64,000 nucleotides of DNA from Galaxea fascicularis. Lineage: Eukaryota > Cnidaria > Anthozoa > Scleractinia > Euphylliidae. Each line of letters opens with the position of its first letter. Positions within the stretch are counted from its first letter, which is position 1. The notes beneath the pieces were generated by a model. The model was not told where the DNA came from. It searched no databases and saw only the letters and a list, made by a program, of their open reading frames with translations. The translations under genes were made by a program, and so were the position numbers. The stretch spans positions 27,806,372-27,870,371 of the forward strand of contig OX419337.1 in assembly GCA_948470475.1 (NCBI GenBank). Direction: 5' to 3'. Positions 45,323 through 58,800 of this stretch are shown here, piece after piece.

Positions 45323-47083
45323 TTAGTCATTTCTCAAATATTCTTTCAGGGATGACAACATGAACAAAATTCCATTGTTCTGGGCACTTTTACAAGCAAC
45401 AGCCGCCTTGTCGTACAATGATGATGCTTCGGTTTTACTTTCTTCCACTTCTCCTGCTACCTCAAACAGTTTGCTTTTGTCGAATGCAATTTTGCTCTTA
45501 CAAATCAAGCGAAACGCGTCCGTGTAGGTATCTTCAGACTCAGTTTTCAAGTCCGGCTCCTCCAGCCTTTGAACGCAGCGTTCTGCTTCTTCAAGGTCCG
45601 AAACACAGCTGGGACGGCGATCGAAACCCTTCTTTGAAAACCCAAGATGCAGACGTGCTTTGTCGGCAAAAACAAATCTGAGATAAAAAGAACTTCTAGG
45701 AACGCTGTCCATGTTTCTCTGGCACAATTCGATGATCGAATTCCAGACGGGCGTTAATCTTTCTTTCTTGTTTTCCGGTAAGCCCTCTTCGTACAATAAA
45801 CAGTCAGCAATGCGTTTCAAGCAAACAATCTGCTCTTCTGGGCTCTCCATGGCCGACACCATCATGTATGCTTGCTCCGCCAACGCCATTGACTCGGGAT
45901 ATTTTTCTTCGCACACCAATTTTAATGATTTTCTTGCCAGTGCCCTCGCTATAATTCTCTGACAATTTTCTCCAGCTCTCGAAGCATTCGCAATGGTATC
46001 ATTTAACAAATCCGTGGCTTTTTCACTCTCGCCCTGTATGTTGTAGCCATAGGCGAGTTCAATCTGCACAAAGAGTTTTGTCGCCGGGTCTGGAAAGCAA
46101 TTGAGAAAAAATGCCGATCGCCGTCGTAATTTTTCCCAGTCTTTCTTGTAAATATCGTTTGTAAAAGTCCTCATAACAAGTTTGTAATGTTTTGGATACT
46201 TCGAAGTTGCCCGTTCAATTGTTTCTGGAGAACTAGAATTAAGAATTTCTACCATTTGCTTACTTGGAGCAAGAAAATCGATATAAGATCTTGCTATTTC
46301 GGGTTCCGTCTCACTCAACAAATTCAGAAATGCTGAAATAGCGTTTGTTCCTTTGTAAACAACATAATCTATAAGCATAGCAAGTTTGATCTCTCTGTTA
46401 TGCTGCTTTTTAATATTTTTAACTTCTCTGTTTGATAGAATGCCTAGATCTTTCATCTGACCAAGGTACGGTCTTGGGTTGAAATCCTTTAACGCAGACA
46501 GCTTCTTAGAAAAATACTCTTCGTATTCTCGTATGGCCTCTTGTTCCCTCGCCAGTTCCGCTTTCAGTTTTATAACTTCATCCGTGTCAAAGCTTTTATC
46601 TTTAGCAATTGCTTTCAAGTCTTTCAAGGCAGATCTTGAAAGATTAAGGTTTCTGAAGCAAGCAATAGCTTCAGAGCAAAAGCTTTGAAAGTCACTGTCT
46701 TCCACCTCATCGTTTGGGGCGATGTGGCAAACATCATTTCGGAGCATACGAAGACGATCTATTTCGTCATACTTCGAAGGATTTCTTTTCTTTAGGTCAG
46801 CTCCAACAGAATCAGAGTACAGAATACAGTAAAACAGAATGGAATTATCAAAGTGCGACGAGTCACCATTAACGATTGTTTTCAGCACTTCCCTGTTTCG
46901 TTGCCGATTAAAAAATGATTCATTCAATAAAAACTGCCTTCCATCTTGCCTTCTGTCGCGCCATTTTGAACCATAAAACCTGCGCCACTCTTCCTTAAAC
47001 AGTTTTCTCAAAGCTCTTGAGAAAATGGTTATAACGATGTGTATCATCCGAAAATAGTTAAGCTGTTCAGTTGAATACGGCAT
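45323..47083 (-). CDS. HEPN-CARD-helical-repeat protein (putative innate immune sensor)
   Basis: This intronless product has 586 residues counted from the ATG at 47083. The frame stays open to 47203, but only with GTG, so an upstream exon is possible. Residues about 1-150 form a DZIP3-type HEPN domain (NYFRMIHIVI, LRKLFKEEWRRFYG). RNDVCHI gives the R-x4-H motif (Arg115, His120) of HEPN nucleases. Residues about 160-200 are a charged coiled coil. Residues about 203-270 read as a death-fold domain, best as a CARD (YLGQMKDLGILSNREV, MLIDYVVYKG, AISAFLNLLSET). Residues about 310-580 are paired helices resembling TPRs (LAYGYNIQGESEKATDLLND; ESMALAEQAYMMVSAM). I infer a signalling or sensor protein in which CARD recruits partners and HEPN may act on RNA. 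No NACHT or NB-ARC ATPase is present. Confidence 0.75.
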   Translation of the reverse strand: MPYSTEQLNYFRMIHIVITIFSRALRKLFKEEWRRFYGSKWRDRRQDGRQFLLNESFFNRQRNREVLKTIVNGDSSHFDNSILFYCILYSDSVGADLKKRNPSKYDEIDRLRMLRNDVCHIAPNDEVEDSDFQSFCSEAIACFRNLNLSRSALKDLKAIAKDKSFDTDEVIKLKAELAREQEAIREYEEYFSKKLSALKDFNPRPYLGQMKDLGILSNREVKNIKKQHNREIKLAMLIDYVVYKGTNAISAFLNLLSETEPEIARSYIDFLAPSKQMVEILNSSSPETIERATSKYPKHYKLVMRTFTNDIYKKDWEKLRRRSAFFLNCFPDPATKLFVQIELAYGYNIQGESEKATDLLNDTIANASRAGENCQRIIARALARKSLKLVCEEKYPESMALAEQAYMMVSAMESPEEQIVCLKRIADCLLYEEGLPENKKERLTPVWNSIIELCQRNMDSVPRSSFYLRFVFADKARLHLGFSKKGFDRRPSCVSDLEEAERCVQRLEEPDLKTESEDTYTDAFRLICKSKIAFDKSKLFEVAGEVEESKTEASSLYDKAAVACKSAQNNGILFMLSSLKEYLRND

Positions 47084-49198
47084 GATGAAGTCGTTGGCGA
47101 GTTCCAAATGGTATTTCAAACGGGCTGGTAAATTACAATTGCGTAAAAAATAGTGCACATTAGGGCTTAATATATGCAGTACCCGCTTGTGTACTTGGGT
47201 TTTTCATGAGTTTCTTTAGCACTTTAATTTACACTGCAGAGTTAATTCTCTGTTTCACCACTTGTGTTTTAATGAGTTACGAAGCGAAAAGCAATAATTT
47301 GAAGTGGGCCAGAATTCTCAGCTTTTCGCTTTCAATTTCTGATCTCCTGATTCGATACTCTGAAATTCAAACACAGCCGGAGGCACACATCAACACTGTT
47401 TTCAACGCAAGATCACCGGCGTTCTAGTGAGTCTTGTGATGTAAAAACGTCAGATGCCAAACTGTTGAATTTATATGGAGTTGGGTTGACTAGTCCCTTG
47501 CGGGCGTAACTTCACGCCCGCAAGGAATTATGGGAACGCGACCTCTGGGAACGAGATTGATCTTAGACCAATGTGCGCAAATACAGCAGAATCATAGGAA
47601 TGTCCAAGAGTGATAAACCAGAATAAAATGATTGAATTGAAGCAATACTAAGCAATGTTAAAGTTAACCAGTTCCATTCAGGTATGGTCCGCTTTCTAAC
47701 CGTAACAGTTCTGGTTTTTCACCCGAGGCCGTCTCTAACCTGAGACACTGGCAACCACAAACTTGATGCGTAAGGCAATACAAAGGACATCCAATGGTAT
47801 CTTTAAATATAACTGTATTTCTTTCATAAATTAACACAAGAATAAGATTCACTTTACAAGCAGAACAGTATCCCTACTCATCTTTACAATAAATTAGGAA
47901 TCCAATTTAAAGTTCTATTAATGTTTATAAAGCGCACAAAACAGTTTGAAAAATCAAGGTTGGAAATTTCTTCAATTTGATGCAATGAATGAATGATTGA
48001 TGCAACAATATGAATAAACCACACAAAGCTATCAACATGTAATACCTCCTTTCGATATTAGCCCTTCATGAATAAACAAGCTTGGGGAAGGCTATGGGAT
48101 TAAGGGACATGGTCAGCTAAAGCCACATTGTCTTCAAGGTGTTCACCAAATTCTCCCAACAACTATCACAAAAAATGTACAGAAAAGTGGAGAATCAAGG
48201 ACACAACCCTTTCCCATTTGACCTGGCTTCACTTGACATGTTCTATTTAGTTTTTGACACCTTTTTCACGGCACCTGTATCAAGTAATGTTTACAATATG
48301 AGCGGCAGTTGTATCACTATTCACAAACTCGAGGTAAAGCCAAGAGGTTGTAGATGTGATATACAACAATGACAAAAATATAGTAAACTACTTATTCAAC
48401 ATCAGGATTCTGCAGTCATATTCATCGATTATTTTTGTGATACAAAATATTTAAACGCAGAAAATCCAACCAAACGTTTATGTAGAACATGAGAATGTTG
48501 TATCAGATATACAGCTATTGATTAATAAAACAGTTCCTTTGTTTTTCCTTCATGAATTATTAATGACTTGAATAGTACGTTTTACAACATTCACCAGAAC
48601 CAACACTGGCACAATACTTTTATGATTACATGTACACGTACGATTGTAAGTTCTACATGTAATACAGCCGCACCCCTATTAAGCAGCCACCCCAAGGTAG
48701 CCAGTAATCAAAGTCCCAAAGAGTGTTCTTCTATTGTTTTTACCTCAATAAAGTGGCCAGCCCCTATTAAGTGGCGGCCTCTACCCATTTTCCTGCAAAA
48801 CAGGTATGTATTTAGCCAAGCGCGAAGCACAAGTTATTGCGGGTAAAGTGCAAGACATGTACTCCACACCCTGTTATGCAGGCTATTACCCATCTGCCCA
48901 GGGGGACTGTTAATAAGTAGTTGAAATGCATTTCCTAATGCATTATAAACAAGTCTTGAAAATACAGTAGAAAGTTGACCCTCAAACCCCTAACTCTCAA
49001 ATAACGTGGTATGCAGTTTAATCCAACAACATTGTCATTTACTCCACAACTGTACTCAGAATCCAGCTTCACAGAAGCTGGCTGTGAGTGTTCATGAAGT
49101 GTTCTGTTTGTGAGTTTTTGACTCCACACTTCTGGCGCCATCCACAGATCACTGTGAGGTAATTCAGTTGTATTATGTCAAGGATGGTATGTACTGTA
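47084..49198. other. intergenic with small hairpin and dispersed repeat
   Basis: Lies between two minus-strand genes. A compact hairpin, CCTTGCGGGCGT / ACGCCCGCAAGG, lies at about 47493-47524. At about 48665-48780 is a dispersed repeat with CCCCTATTAAGCAGCC and CCCCTATTAAGTGGCG. No gene is seen. Confidence 0.45.
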
Positions 49199-52100
49199 TT
49201 ACATGTGGATCAATTCTGCCATAACAAAGGAAAACCCAGCTCCAGCTGCCAGCCCAAGGATGAGCATGAAAGCCATCATTGTACCTGCTGTTTCAGCATG
49301 CTTTGGTTCCACCAAGCTAAAATAGAAAAACCAAAATCTCTCATCAAATGACCAATTTCAAGGTCTTGTTGATAGTTTGAAAAGGATAGTGCAAGATGTG
49401 TTCAACATGATGACTAGTGGACAAGAACAAAGGGCTATCTGCATCAACTTGAATAAAAACACTGCAGATTTTGTATATTTTTAAATCAAGAATCTGTTAG
49501 ATGTTATAGACATGCATGTAATTCATTTTAAATATAATTTGGATGAATTTTTTTTTAAATATCTTTTTAACAGGTACATATTCTTAACTATTATTTTTTT
49601 CATTTTATGTCATTGTTAAGGTCCACATCAGCCTGACCTTTTCAAACAAAGTATGTATGTATGCCCACATCTAAAGGAGTCACAGTTTGTGTTGTAGACA
49701 ATGCACGGAGATGGTATTGACTATATATAGGATTTCGTCAAAATATTGAGTGACAAGTCCGCTGCACGGCAGGCCAAGGAGTCATACAAGTTGCAATGGA
49801 GTTACAATAGAGTGAATTGTCAACATAAAGGATGCTTAATTAAAATCTTTAGACGTGATCATCATCTAGTCCTTGTAAATTTATTATGCACTGCAATTTT
49901 ATAACATGCAGAGTTGCAACTACTACCAGAAAGTAGACTCCCTTTTCATGAAATCCAAAACGGAACCCCCAAATTACTGCTCCTCCATTTTTGATTTCTT
50001 AATGAAATTTATAATTAGGTGCAGCAGACTCTGTCAGGACTCAACCACAACAAGATCTAATGTTACTTTGGGCTACCTAGAGCTCTTTCGAGCCTAAATT
50101 TGTAATGCAGCAGAACTGTGGGGATTTTCTAAAAAGTCTTAAAGCACTAGCTTGTTAAAAAACGTCTAACTACCCAGATAAACTATGCCTGCCATTTTTG
50201 TTTCAAATTAATGAAATTGTCCAGCAAGATGGCAATATTTCAGTTAAAATTATTGGCACAAAGAAACACTGTTCTATTACGTTTTACCCTTTAACTCCCA
50301 GACATGATCAGTATTTAACTTCTCCTGATATTATCAATACCATGTCAACCAAACAGTGATGAGAATAGACAAATTTATTAGAGGGTGTTATCTCGATATC
50401 AGCCCAAATTCTCCTAACTGTGAACTGTGGCTAGAGGGGAGAATAATCAGATCTTGGGAGTTAAAGGGACAATAAAATTATACTTAAAAAAAAAACCAAG
50501 TGTTTAACTTACGAGGGTCCATACATCATGCATAAGCTGCCCAGGTAACCATTTGAGATTGCAAACAGTGCCATGAACACAATGGGAAAATAATCTTCAT
50601 GAAAGAAAACAGTAGCTGATCTTGGCTGAGCATTACAAAATGCAAACAGTGGAAGGAAGACAACTCTCAAGATGCACAAAGCAGGCAAAATTACACCACC
50701 TCTACCAGGCTGAAATCAAGGAAAGAAGGTTAGTAAAACAAGACGAACAAATATCCTTTCCAACCTTAAAATGAGTTAACAGTGAAGCAAGTCAAGTAAT
50801 CTTGGGCAGTAAAACTTGGGACTCCTGTTCTAGGCAGATTTAGACTGCTTACAGTCTCTCTTACTAGGTGTGGTAGTGAAAACTGTCAGCTTTGCTCAAC
50901 CTGCAGCTACATTTGCTTGTACTGTCAGGTGTAACCTGAAGGAGTGCCAAAGCTATCAAGAAGACCCCTTGAGTGGGTATCATAAGATGGTGGAAGGGCA
51001 GTCTCTAATCTGTGAGAGTCAAGATCATTTAACTAGCAGTGTAGGACACTTGTCATATGGACCTAGTTAAACGAAACTTCTGCAGCTTAGTGGTAGAGCT
51101 TCCAAACTAGTGATTGGAATGTTACAGGTTTGACTCGGATGAGCTTGGAATTCTTTTTTTCTAAGTTTGTGAATGACAGTATATATCACATCTTTCATTT
51201 ACTTTGCTAGACATTTACCACCTAGTCATCCGGTCGTCCGAGATGACTACAATCTGGCACACACAACTGAGGCAACTTCAAAAGTCATCCTTTGGACCAG
51301 TGAGGTTTTGCTCACCCACAAAATAATTATTTCCACAATTTCCAATTCTATTAATCTATTAATTTATGGTGTACATTTTACCTGTGTCTGGGTACTTCTC
51401 ATCCACTTAAAATGTTAAGAATAACAGATAATAACATACCAGTTTTTGTCTGCGGTGAAATCGTAAGTTTGGGCGCCATCTTTGATAGTGCAGTATTTTC
51501 CATGAAATGATCACAGGCTCATTTTTCATGTTGTTAACCACTTACTCTTTCTTAAAATTCTGCACTTTTCTCTGGACAACCCAAATTGGAACCAGGCAAG
51601 TAGGCCATCATGCTTACTCGCCCGGCTGATGACTCAGAAAAAAAATGAATCTGGATCCCTGCACCTCACTTTCATCAGGTAACAGTAAGTGGTTTATTAG
51701 CACTAAACATACACATACCCATTGTACGAAGGAAGCTAATAGTCTGCCGCTGAAGTCACCGACATTAAACAACAGGAAGCAAGTCACTGGAACAAAATAA
51801 GTACCTTGAAAAGAAAAGAGTAATTAGTTAGTACTGGAATTAAGTCTTACAGTTACCGGTATATCAGAGGGGTCAACAACAGTCAAAACACATGAACAAC
51901 TAACTTGACCACTTGTCATCTCCTTTGACTTTAGGCTGTATTCTTGATGTCAGTGCTGGAAATGCAGCTAATGTCACAAAAAACACCAATGCAACGGACA
52001 CACCGAGTTTTGCAATCTGAAAAAAGGAAAATGCAGAAGAGGATTGATGGTTTTGGTCTTGTTAGCCATGGCAATTGTCCTTTACAAAAGCAAACCAGCT

Positions 52101-55100
52101 GGAGATGCTTTATAGTGGAAGAAATAAAGTCAGTCCCATATGGAAGAGGGCAAAAAGTACACTGATGACTACTAAAATCCATTTCACCCACCTGTTTAAA
52201 AACCAAGAAAAGTGGTGGCTGTTCTTTTGATTGGATTTCTATTTCTTTTGGATGAACATTTACTCCAAGCAGAGCCTCATGATCCAAACCTTAGATTGGA
52301 AAGGAACAGGTTATGATTTCTTTTAATCTAATTTTGAGAATAAGTAGACACACTCAAAGAAAAGGGGGTACTATCATGTGGTGATGTTCCTTTTGATTAT
52401 GAAAAGTGGTGGCTGTTCTTTTGATTGGATTTCTATTTCTTTTGGATGAACATTTACTCCAAGCAGAGCCTCATGATCCAAACCTTAGATTGGAAAGGAA
52501 CAGGTTATGATTTCTTTTAATCTAATTTTGAGAATAAGTAGACACACTCAAAGAAAAGGGGGTACTATCATGTGGTGATGTTCCTTTTGATTATGTGGAT
52601 TTATTCCTAAGGTGTCACTTCCCTGTGGTGGTGTTTATTATGCTATAATGTGGTTCAAACTTTTAGAGTCTGTGGATGAAATCCTAAAGTGGTACCATTC
52701 AAATGAAAGCTCTTCCTGTGGTGGTGTTTATTATGCTATAATGTGGTTCTAACTTTTGAGTCTGTGGATGAAATCCTTCAGTGTGACCATTCAAGTGAAA
52801 GCTGAGCAGCACTTTCCTGTTGTGCTGTTCACTATGCTGTACAACGTGGTTCACATTATTTCAAATGAAAGGTAATGCGTAGTACTGTTCATTACACTCT
52901 CAAAGGGGGTTCTGCATTTTGAGTCATGAAATCCTAAAGTGTGATGATTCAATTAAAAGCAACCAAGCAGTACTTTCCAGTGCTGCTTTTCACTATGCTG
53001 TTGAAGGTTGTTCTAACTGTGACGACTCAAAAGAAACTACTCAATATTATTATATGGCTAGTGTTTGAAAAGGATATAACGCGCGCTCTGATTGGCTAAG
53101 CGAAGCGAAGCGCTAGGGCATTATTCTCCCGTAATGCCCGCGGGCCGATTACGGATGATGCAAATTAGGAACAAAAACAACAAAAAGTCATCCAAAGGCA
53201 AAATTTGTTTTATTTACATTGAAAATTGGTGCCTCTAGAGCAAAAAACTGAAAACAAGACCAGGAAAACTGTTGGTGAAACGTTTGACCTGAGTTTCGAA
53301 AAAAATAATGAATAGATTACCGTGAAGCGACGACTTGGGCTTGAACTATTTTTTCCCCCTTAGAACCGTTGTGTTAGCCATATAATAAACAACTTAATAA
53401 CCTCGACAGTTCGGTCGTTACGGGAAAATCTCAAACCTCGGCCTAGCTGTATTGACCTCGCTATCGCTCGGTCAATACGGCAAGGCCTCAGTTTGAGATT
53501 TTCCCGTAACGACCGAACTGTCGAGGTTATTAAGTAGTTATTACTATCATGTGGTGCTGCTTATTATCATAGCAGCTGCAGGACAATACTATCCTGAGGT
53601 ACTGTTTCTGATGCTGCACAGTGCTGTACCTGAAGGAACTGTATGAAACACTACTGAGTGTTTATTATTCCATGAAAGGTAACTTAATCTGGTGAATGAA
53701 ACCTTAAACTGTGATCACAACTTGTAAAACTGTTTACTCATAATATTCTTACTTAATGTAGAATGTGAGTAGTTTCCAGATTTTTTAGGAGGTATTTGCC
53801 AGTTTGCAAGTCTTTCAATCTGGTCAGCTTGAATACTTGGAAACTCTGGAGAAAAACAAAGTTAAATCAAGAATCAGCAATGCAAACCTTTATATGTACA
53901 CTAACATAAGACTGTTGTGGATTGATTTTGTTGGAAATTGTGTGGTTGTCTTGTTTGATAACATCATATTCTTGATTAAGTTCTGCTGACTTAAAACAGT
54001 GATGATCACACTTATCAAAATTTGGCATCCATTCAAATTGTTATGAAGTTGTGCAATCAACTTCTTTTAAAAAAAAGGCAAGCAAGTAGTGAGGTGTCAT
54101 TGTGAAAAATAAGTACATCATGGGGCTGTCACTACTTTTTTAAGTAGGTGGGGATATATCTCAAAACACAAGGGGAAAATCCCTGGCCACCGGCCCTTAA
54201 CGACAGCCCTGTATCAACAGAGACCAATAACAATATTTGCATGTGGAGCAGTAACCTGGTTCTGAATTTTTTTAAGCATCACTCACTTATTTCTTTTCTT
54301 TCCTCATGTGGTGCTATGTAGTGTCTGGCAAATTTCTGAAAGATACAAAAATGAAGAAAACTCTTCAAAATAGCTATTTTGCGAGCCTCATTAATGCAAT
54401 TCAATCCACTTAAAACAATGTGCCTTTTCAACTTGCTTGATATGCCAATCCGTTTATTACTAACAACTGAAGGGCTCAGGGCAATGAGGGTGTGAGTGAC
54501 AATTTGCCGAAAATTTCAAGTTCCTTGAATTTGCTCTTCTTTGGCTTAAGACCAGTTATCATGTCAGAAACATAGATCTGTATTTATTTCGAAGTTTACA
54601 GCTAGATTTCAATGAATTAGTGTATGAATTTTTCAAAAAACTCAAAAACAGAAACAAAAGGATCTGATTCACAGTCGATTTCCTTTGTTTAGTTTCAGAA
54701 AAAGGATACCTGAATTTTCCAAAATTTAAGCAACAGCAGACCTAAGTTTCTGACACGAAAACCAGTCTGTAGGCCAAAGAGCAAATTTCAGAGAAATTGA
54801 GATTTTGACCAATGTCATCCCTTACACTCTTTTTGCACTGAGTCCTACAATTAGACAGATAAAGATGGCATTTCATGTTGAACAGTCATTTATAACATGT
54901 GACTGAAAGAACCAGAGCTACAAAACAGGGCTACTTACCAGTTTATGTAGCATTATGTACGTTACAAGACAAATGGTTAAAACAACAGTCGCCGACATGA
55001 AATAACCAAAACCAGAGCTTTGTGCATTTTTCCCTCCTAAAAAAAAACAAAAACAAAGCACAGAATAATCAAATGGCTCCTATAAGCCCACTCATGAATT

Positions 55101-55754
55101 CAACACATGTAGATGTTGTGGATTAAATTTGTTTTAGGTTAAAATTTTTTTAACCAAAAAATTTTAAAGTGGTACTATGATCAAATTTTTACCCCTTGAT
55201 TTTTTTAGGTGTATCACTTAGAATTCCAAGAAAGAATAAAAACACTGTTTACCGTTTGCAAATATCTGTATTAGTTTCAGAGATATTTAAGTTTCAAAAA
55301 CATGTAAAATATGGAAATGAGAAGACTGATGACATCCTACAACCCAATATTATATCAAGTATATGAATAAACTAGGTATCTTGACCAATTTGCAGCACAG
55401 ACCATTGAAACTTAGTAGGCTAATAGTTCTACCAGAAACACCTGTGGCTATAAAAAATTCCGTTCCTATGGCAACTCACTCTTTTCCAATCCCCACCCAC
55501 TTGATTTCAATATCTTAGTGATTTTCAACCTGGAAAACTTTAAACAAGGACACAAACTCTAGCGAACGTATTTATATGCTTGCTGGATCATGCATATGAT
55601 GCACCATTGGCAAATATCAAAATGGAATGCCACAGAAGGCCAGAAAAGCCTTTGATATTAAGGAGGTCTGGGACCCAGTATGTTGCCATGGTAACAAAAC
55701 TGTTAAGCTCGTATTGTGGAGCACATTCAGTAGAATCTCACTGCAAAGAATCAA

Positions 55755-55800
<46 letters not shown>

Positions 55801-58800
55801 GATCAAAATTTGCTTGAGTGTATGACAACATCACTTGTCTAATTTGCATATTTTAAAAACTTGAATATCTCTGGAACGAAAAGAGATATTTGAAAAGGGT
55901 AAACAGCATTTTCCTTCTCATACAGACTACTTGTTTATGTTTTAAAATGGCTTTGATAGGAAAGATGTGATTTTCGTCATAGCACCACTTCAACGAAAGG
56001 AACAAATTTTGTTCCTTTGTCTTCTCACTGGAAAGACAAAGGAACTCTTTCCACCATTTGCATAGAATAATATTAATATTGACTACCACCATGTAAAAAA
56101 ATTGTATAAATGACAACTATCACATTGGCGGTTTCATTAAATGAAGAAATAGAAGGGGGACCCAACAAGCTCATGTAGCTTTAATGCTTATCATTTTAAA
56201 ATAAAGGCCATCCATCCAGGGATTCTTAATAGGCAGGTACCCCTGAGATTTCTTTGATTTCCCCACTATAACACCTTGATGGCAAAGGCGGGTACTGCCT
56301 TCTACTATCAATCCTGTCACATTCCTACTTTAGTTTGTTGTTGTTGTTTGTTCAGGGGTTTCAATAAAATTTGAAGTAGGCCGCTGGTTAAAAAAGAGTA
56401 ACCGACTAACTTAATTTCAAAGAATCTTCCTTTAATTACTTCAATTTAGGGGAAAAAGTAGGCAACTTCTTTAAGCGAAGTAGCCGACGCCTTTAGTCGG
56501 CTGTCAGTGCTTATTGAGAGCACTGTTTGTTACAGAAAAAAGATCTCTGTGGTATGAGTCAGGGAAGCTGAGGTTACATAAACATAGATTGAATATGAAT
56601 TAAACTTAGGTACCCTGACTTTTTGACCCTCAAAGTTTCATTTATTGTTAATGACATCACTGACTGTACCCTGAAATCAATATAGCCTTACCAAGAAGAG
56701 AAAAAATACTTGCTAGGGCAGCAAATGTACCTCCAACACCCTGTTTCAGAGAGACAAAAACACCAATTTGATAACATGATAACAATAAAGTTGGACTAAA
56801 ATGTTCAAATTCATTCATTTGGGTGACTCACCAAGATTAACAATACACTGTCATACATCTTTATCTGTTTTCTGACAAGGTCAAAAGAGTGTTCCCAAAA
56901 ACCTGTACATATATCTTTACTCGGATATTACCAAACCAAAACATTAATTTTTCCCCTAAATGAACACAATTATTAAGTCTGTGCTCAATCATTTTAAGAT
57001 TGCTGTAAGAAGTTATTAACTGAGATGCATCACATGATTTTCATTATGTAATTAAGTATTTTTACACATTTTATGCAGTCAGTTTAGTTAGTGTTTTCAT
57101 CCCTTTCAATAATATTGTAAAGTTTTACACCTGAATGGAAATACTGCACTAGTCAAATTCCCTACCTGTCCTGTCATGACAGCTCCAGTGTATTTCTGAG
57201 GCATCATTCCACAAACTCCAAACAAACCACCCTGATATACAGCACTGCCCACTGTAGTGAAAACATACAGATGTCAACACAAAATGCAGTATAATGAGAC
57301 TTGTTACATCTATCCTGAAATATATATTGGGGTGATTTTCTGAAAACAGCTGATACAACATATTTCAGTATTTTCACTAGAAATGCACCAAAACGAAGAT
57401 TTCCTGATTAATTATTCAGATAATCTTAGAGTGTTCCAGAAAGTTCATTCCCATACACTGCCAAGCAAGTAAGGCCTAGTTCATACGTCAAACTTTTCAT
57501 GTGCCGAATCTACTGCAAATGAGTTAGAACAAAAGATTTTCCTAATTAGCATTCGATGCAGCATATGAGAAGTTCAACGTTTGAACTAAGCCTAAAGCAG
57601 CTAAAGTAAGTAAAACACCCCAAGTAACCAAAGCCCCTTAAGAGAATAACAAAGAATTTCAGGATGCCTGATTGAAATAAGAGGAGTGTATGGGAATAAT
57701 CTATAAAGCCAAACATTATAATGTTAGACATGTGGCAAAATGTTGTTTAACATTGCTAAAAGTGGGTCAAAATGTTTGATCAATGGCACTAACATTCATC
57801 CAACAAAAAATCTAAGACAAACGACATGTAATACAGGGTGCTAGATGTTCTACCCTTTGTTGAAAAACAAACTGTTGTATTAACAATGTTCGAAAGCTTT
57901 AGACAGGGCTTTAGGGTACCAGACGTTGTGTTCACAGTTTCAGGGCTAAATATTATTTCACACATTGTGACAATTTAAAGGGATACCAGTAGGTAAAAGG
58001 AGAACTTGAAAAGCTCTTACTGTTGATCACAACAATGGTTCCAATGGTGATATAAAAGAATTCTGCTTTCCCTGTAGTACGAGAAATAGAAGGGTTATCA
58101 TTAAGACAGTGACAATGGCTGGTTATGAAGATATGTTAGTGTGCTAAACTTCAACTGTCTCAAAATAAAGTTGTATGAAAAGAATACTAAACTCCACAAG
58201 AGGAAAATACATGAACCTGTAGTTGGGCAGAGTTTTACAAAAGAGGTTTGTTGACAGACCTTGTTTCTTAAGATAAAGGAGTGACTAAAATCAAACTAAA
58301 CCTCTTTGCATTCTATAGCTCTACTTGCAATATACTCTCCATCTAAACCAGTCTGAAATGTCAGCTGTCTCCTCTCCCTAACCCACAGGAGGCGCGGGTG
58401 AGAGAGACGTCTGAATTCCGAGCGATATAATATCATTCGGTGATGTCACGTACTTGTGCAGATATGGTAGGTAGTTTTTGATTGGTTCTTACACATTTGA
58501 ATTAGATGACTTTTTATCATTGGTTCAACACGCCAACGGTTACATTCGCTAGCAACGTTGGGGAACAAAGAACTTCTTAGTATTGCGTTACATAGTTTAG
58601 ATTTATTTTATCGCGGGCCGACACGGCGATTTCAACACAATATTGGAGGCACGTTTGCAGGGATTTAGTGAGGTTTGGTTTGACAAAGTTGAAGGATGAA
58701 CAGTGGACCGCTTTGCTTTATCTTCTTCCTGGGTGTTTTTGTCAACCTTCACATCGGCTTTTTCCAAAATTTCGCACGAACTCATTCGTTATTGACGTTA

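Noticed and set aside
47084..47158. Longer N-terminus of the HEPN-CARD protein
   Set aside because: The extension needs a GTG start; the first in-frame ATG is at 47083, just before the HEPN domain begins. An upstream exon cannot be excluded.
52401..52594. A second, alternative ENT exon 10
   Set aside because: Copy B has an acceptor but no donor of its own, so it cannot act as a mutually exclusive exon; at most it offers an alternative acceptor.
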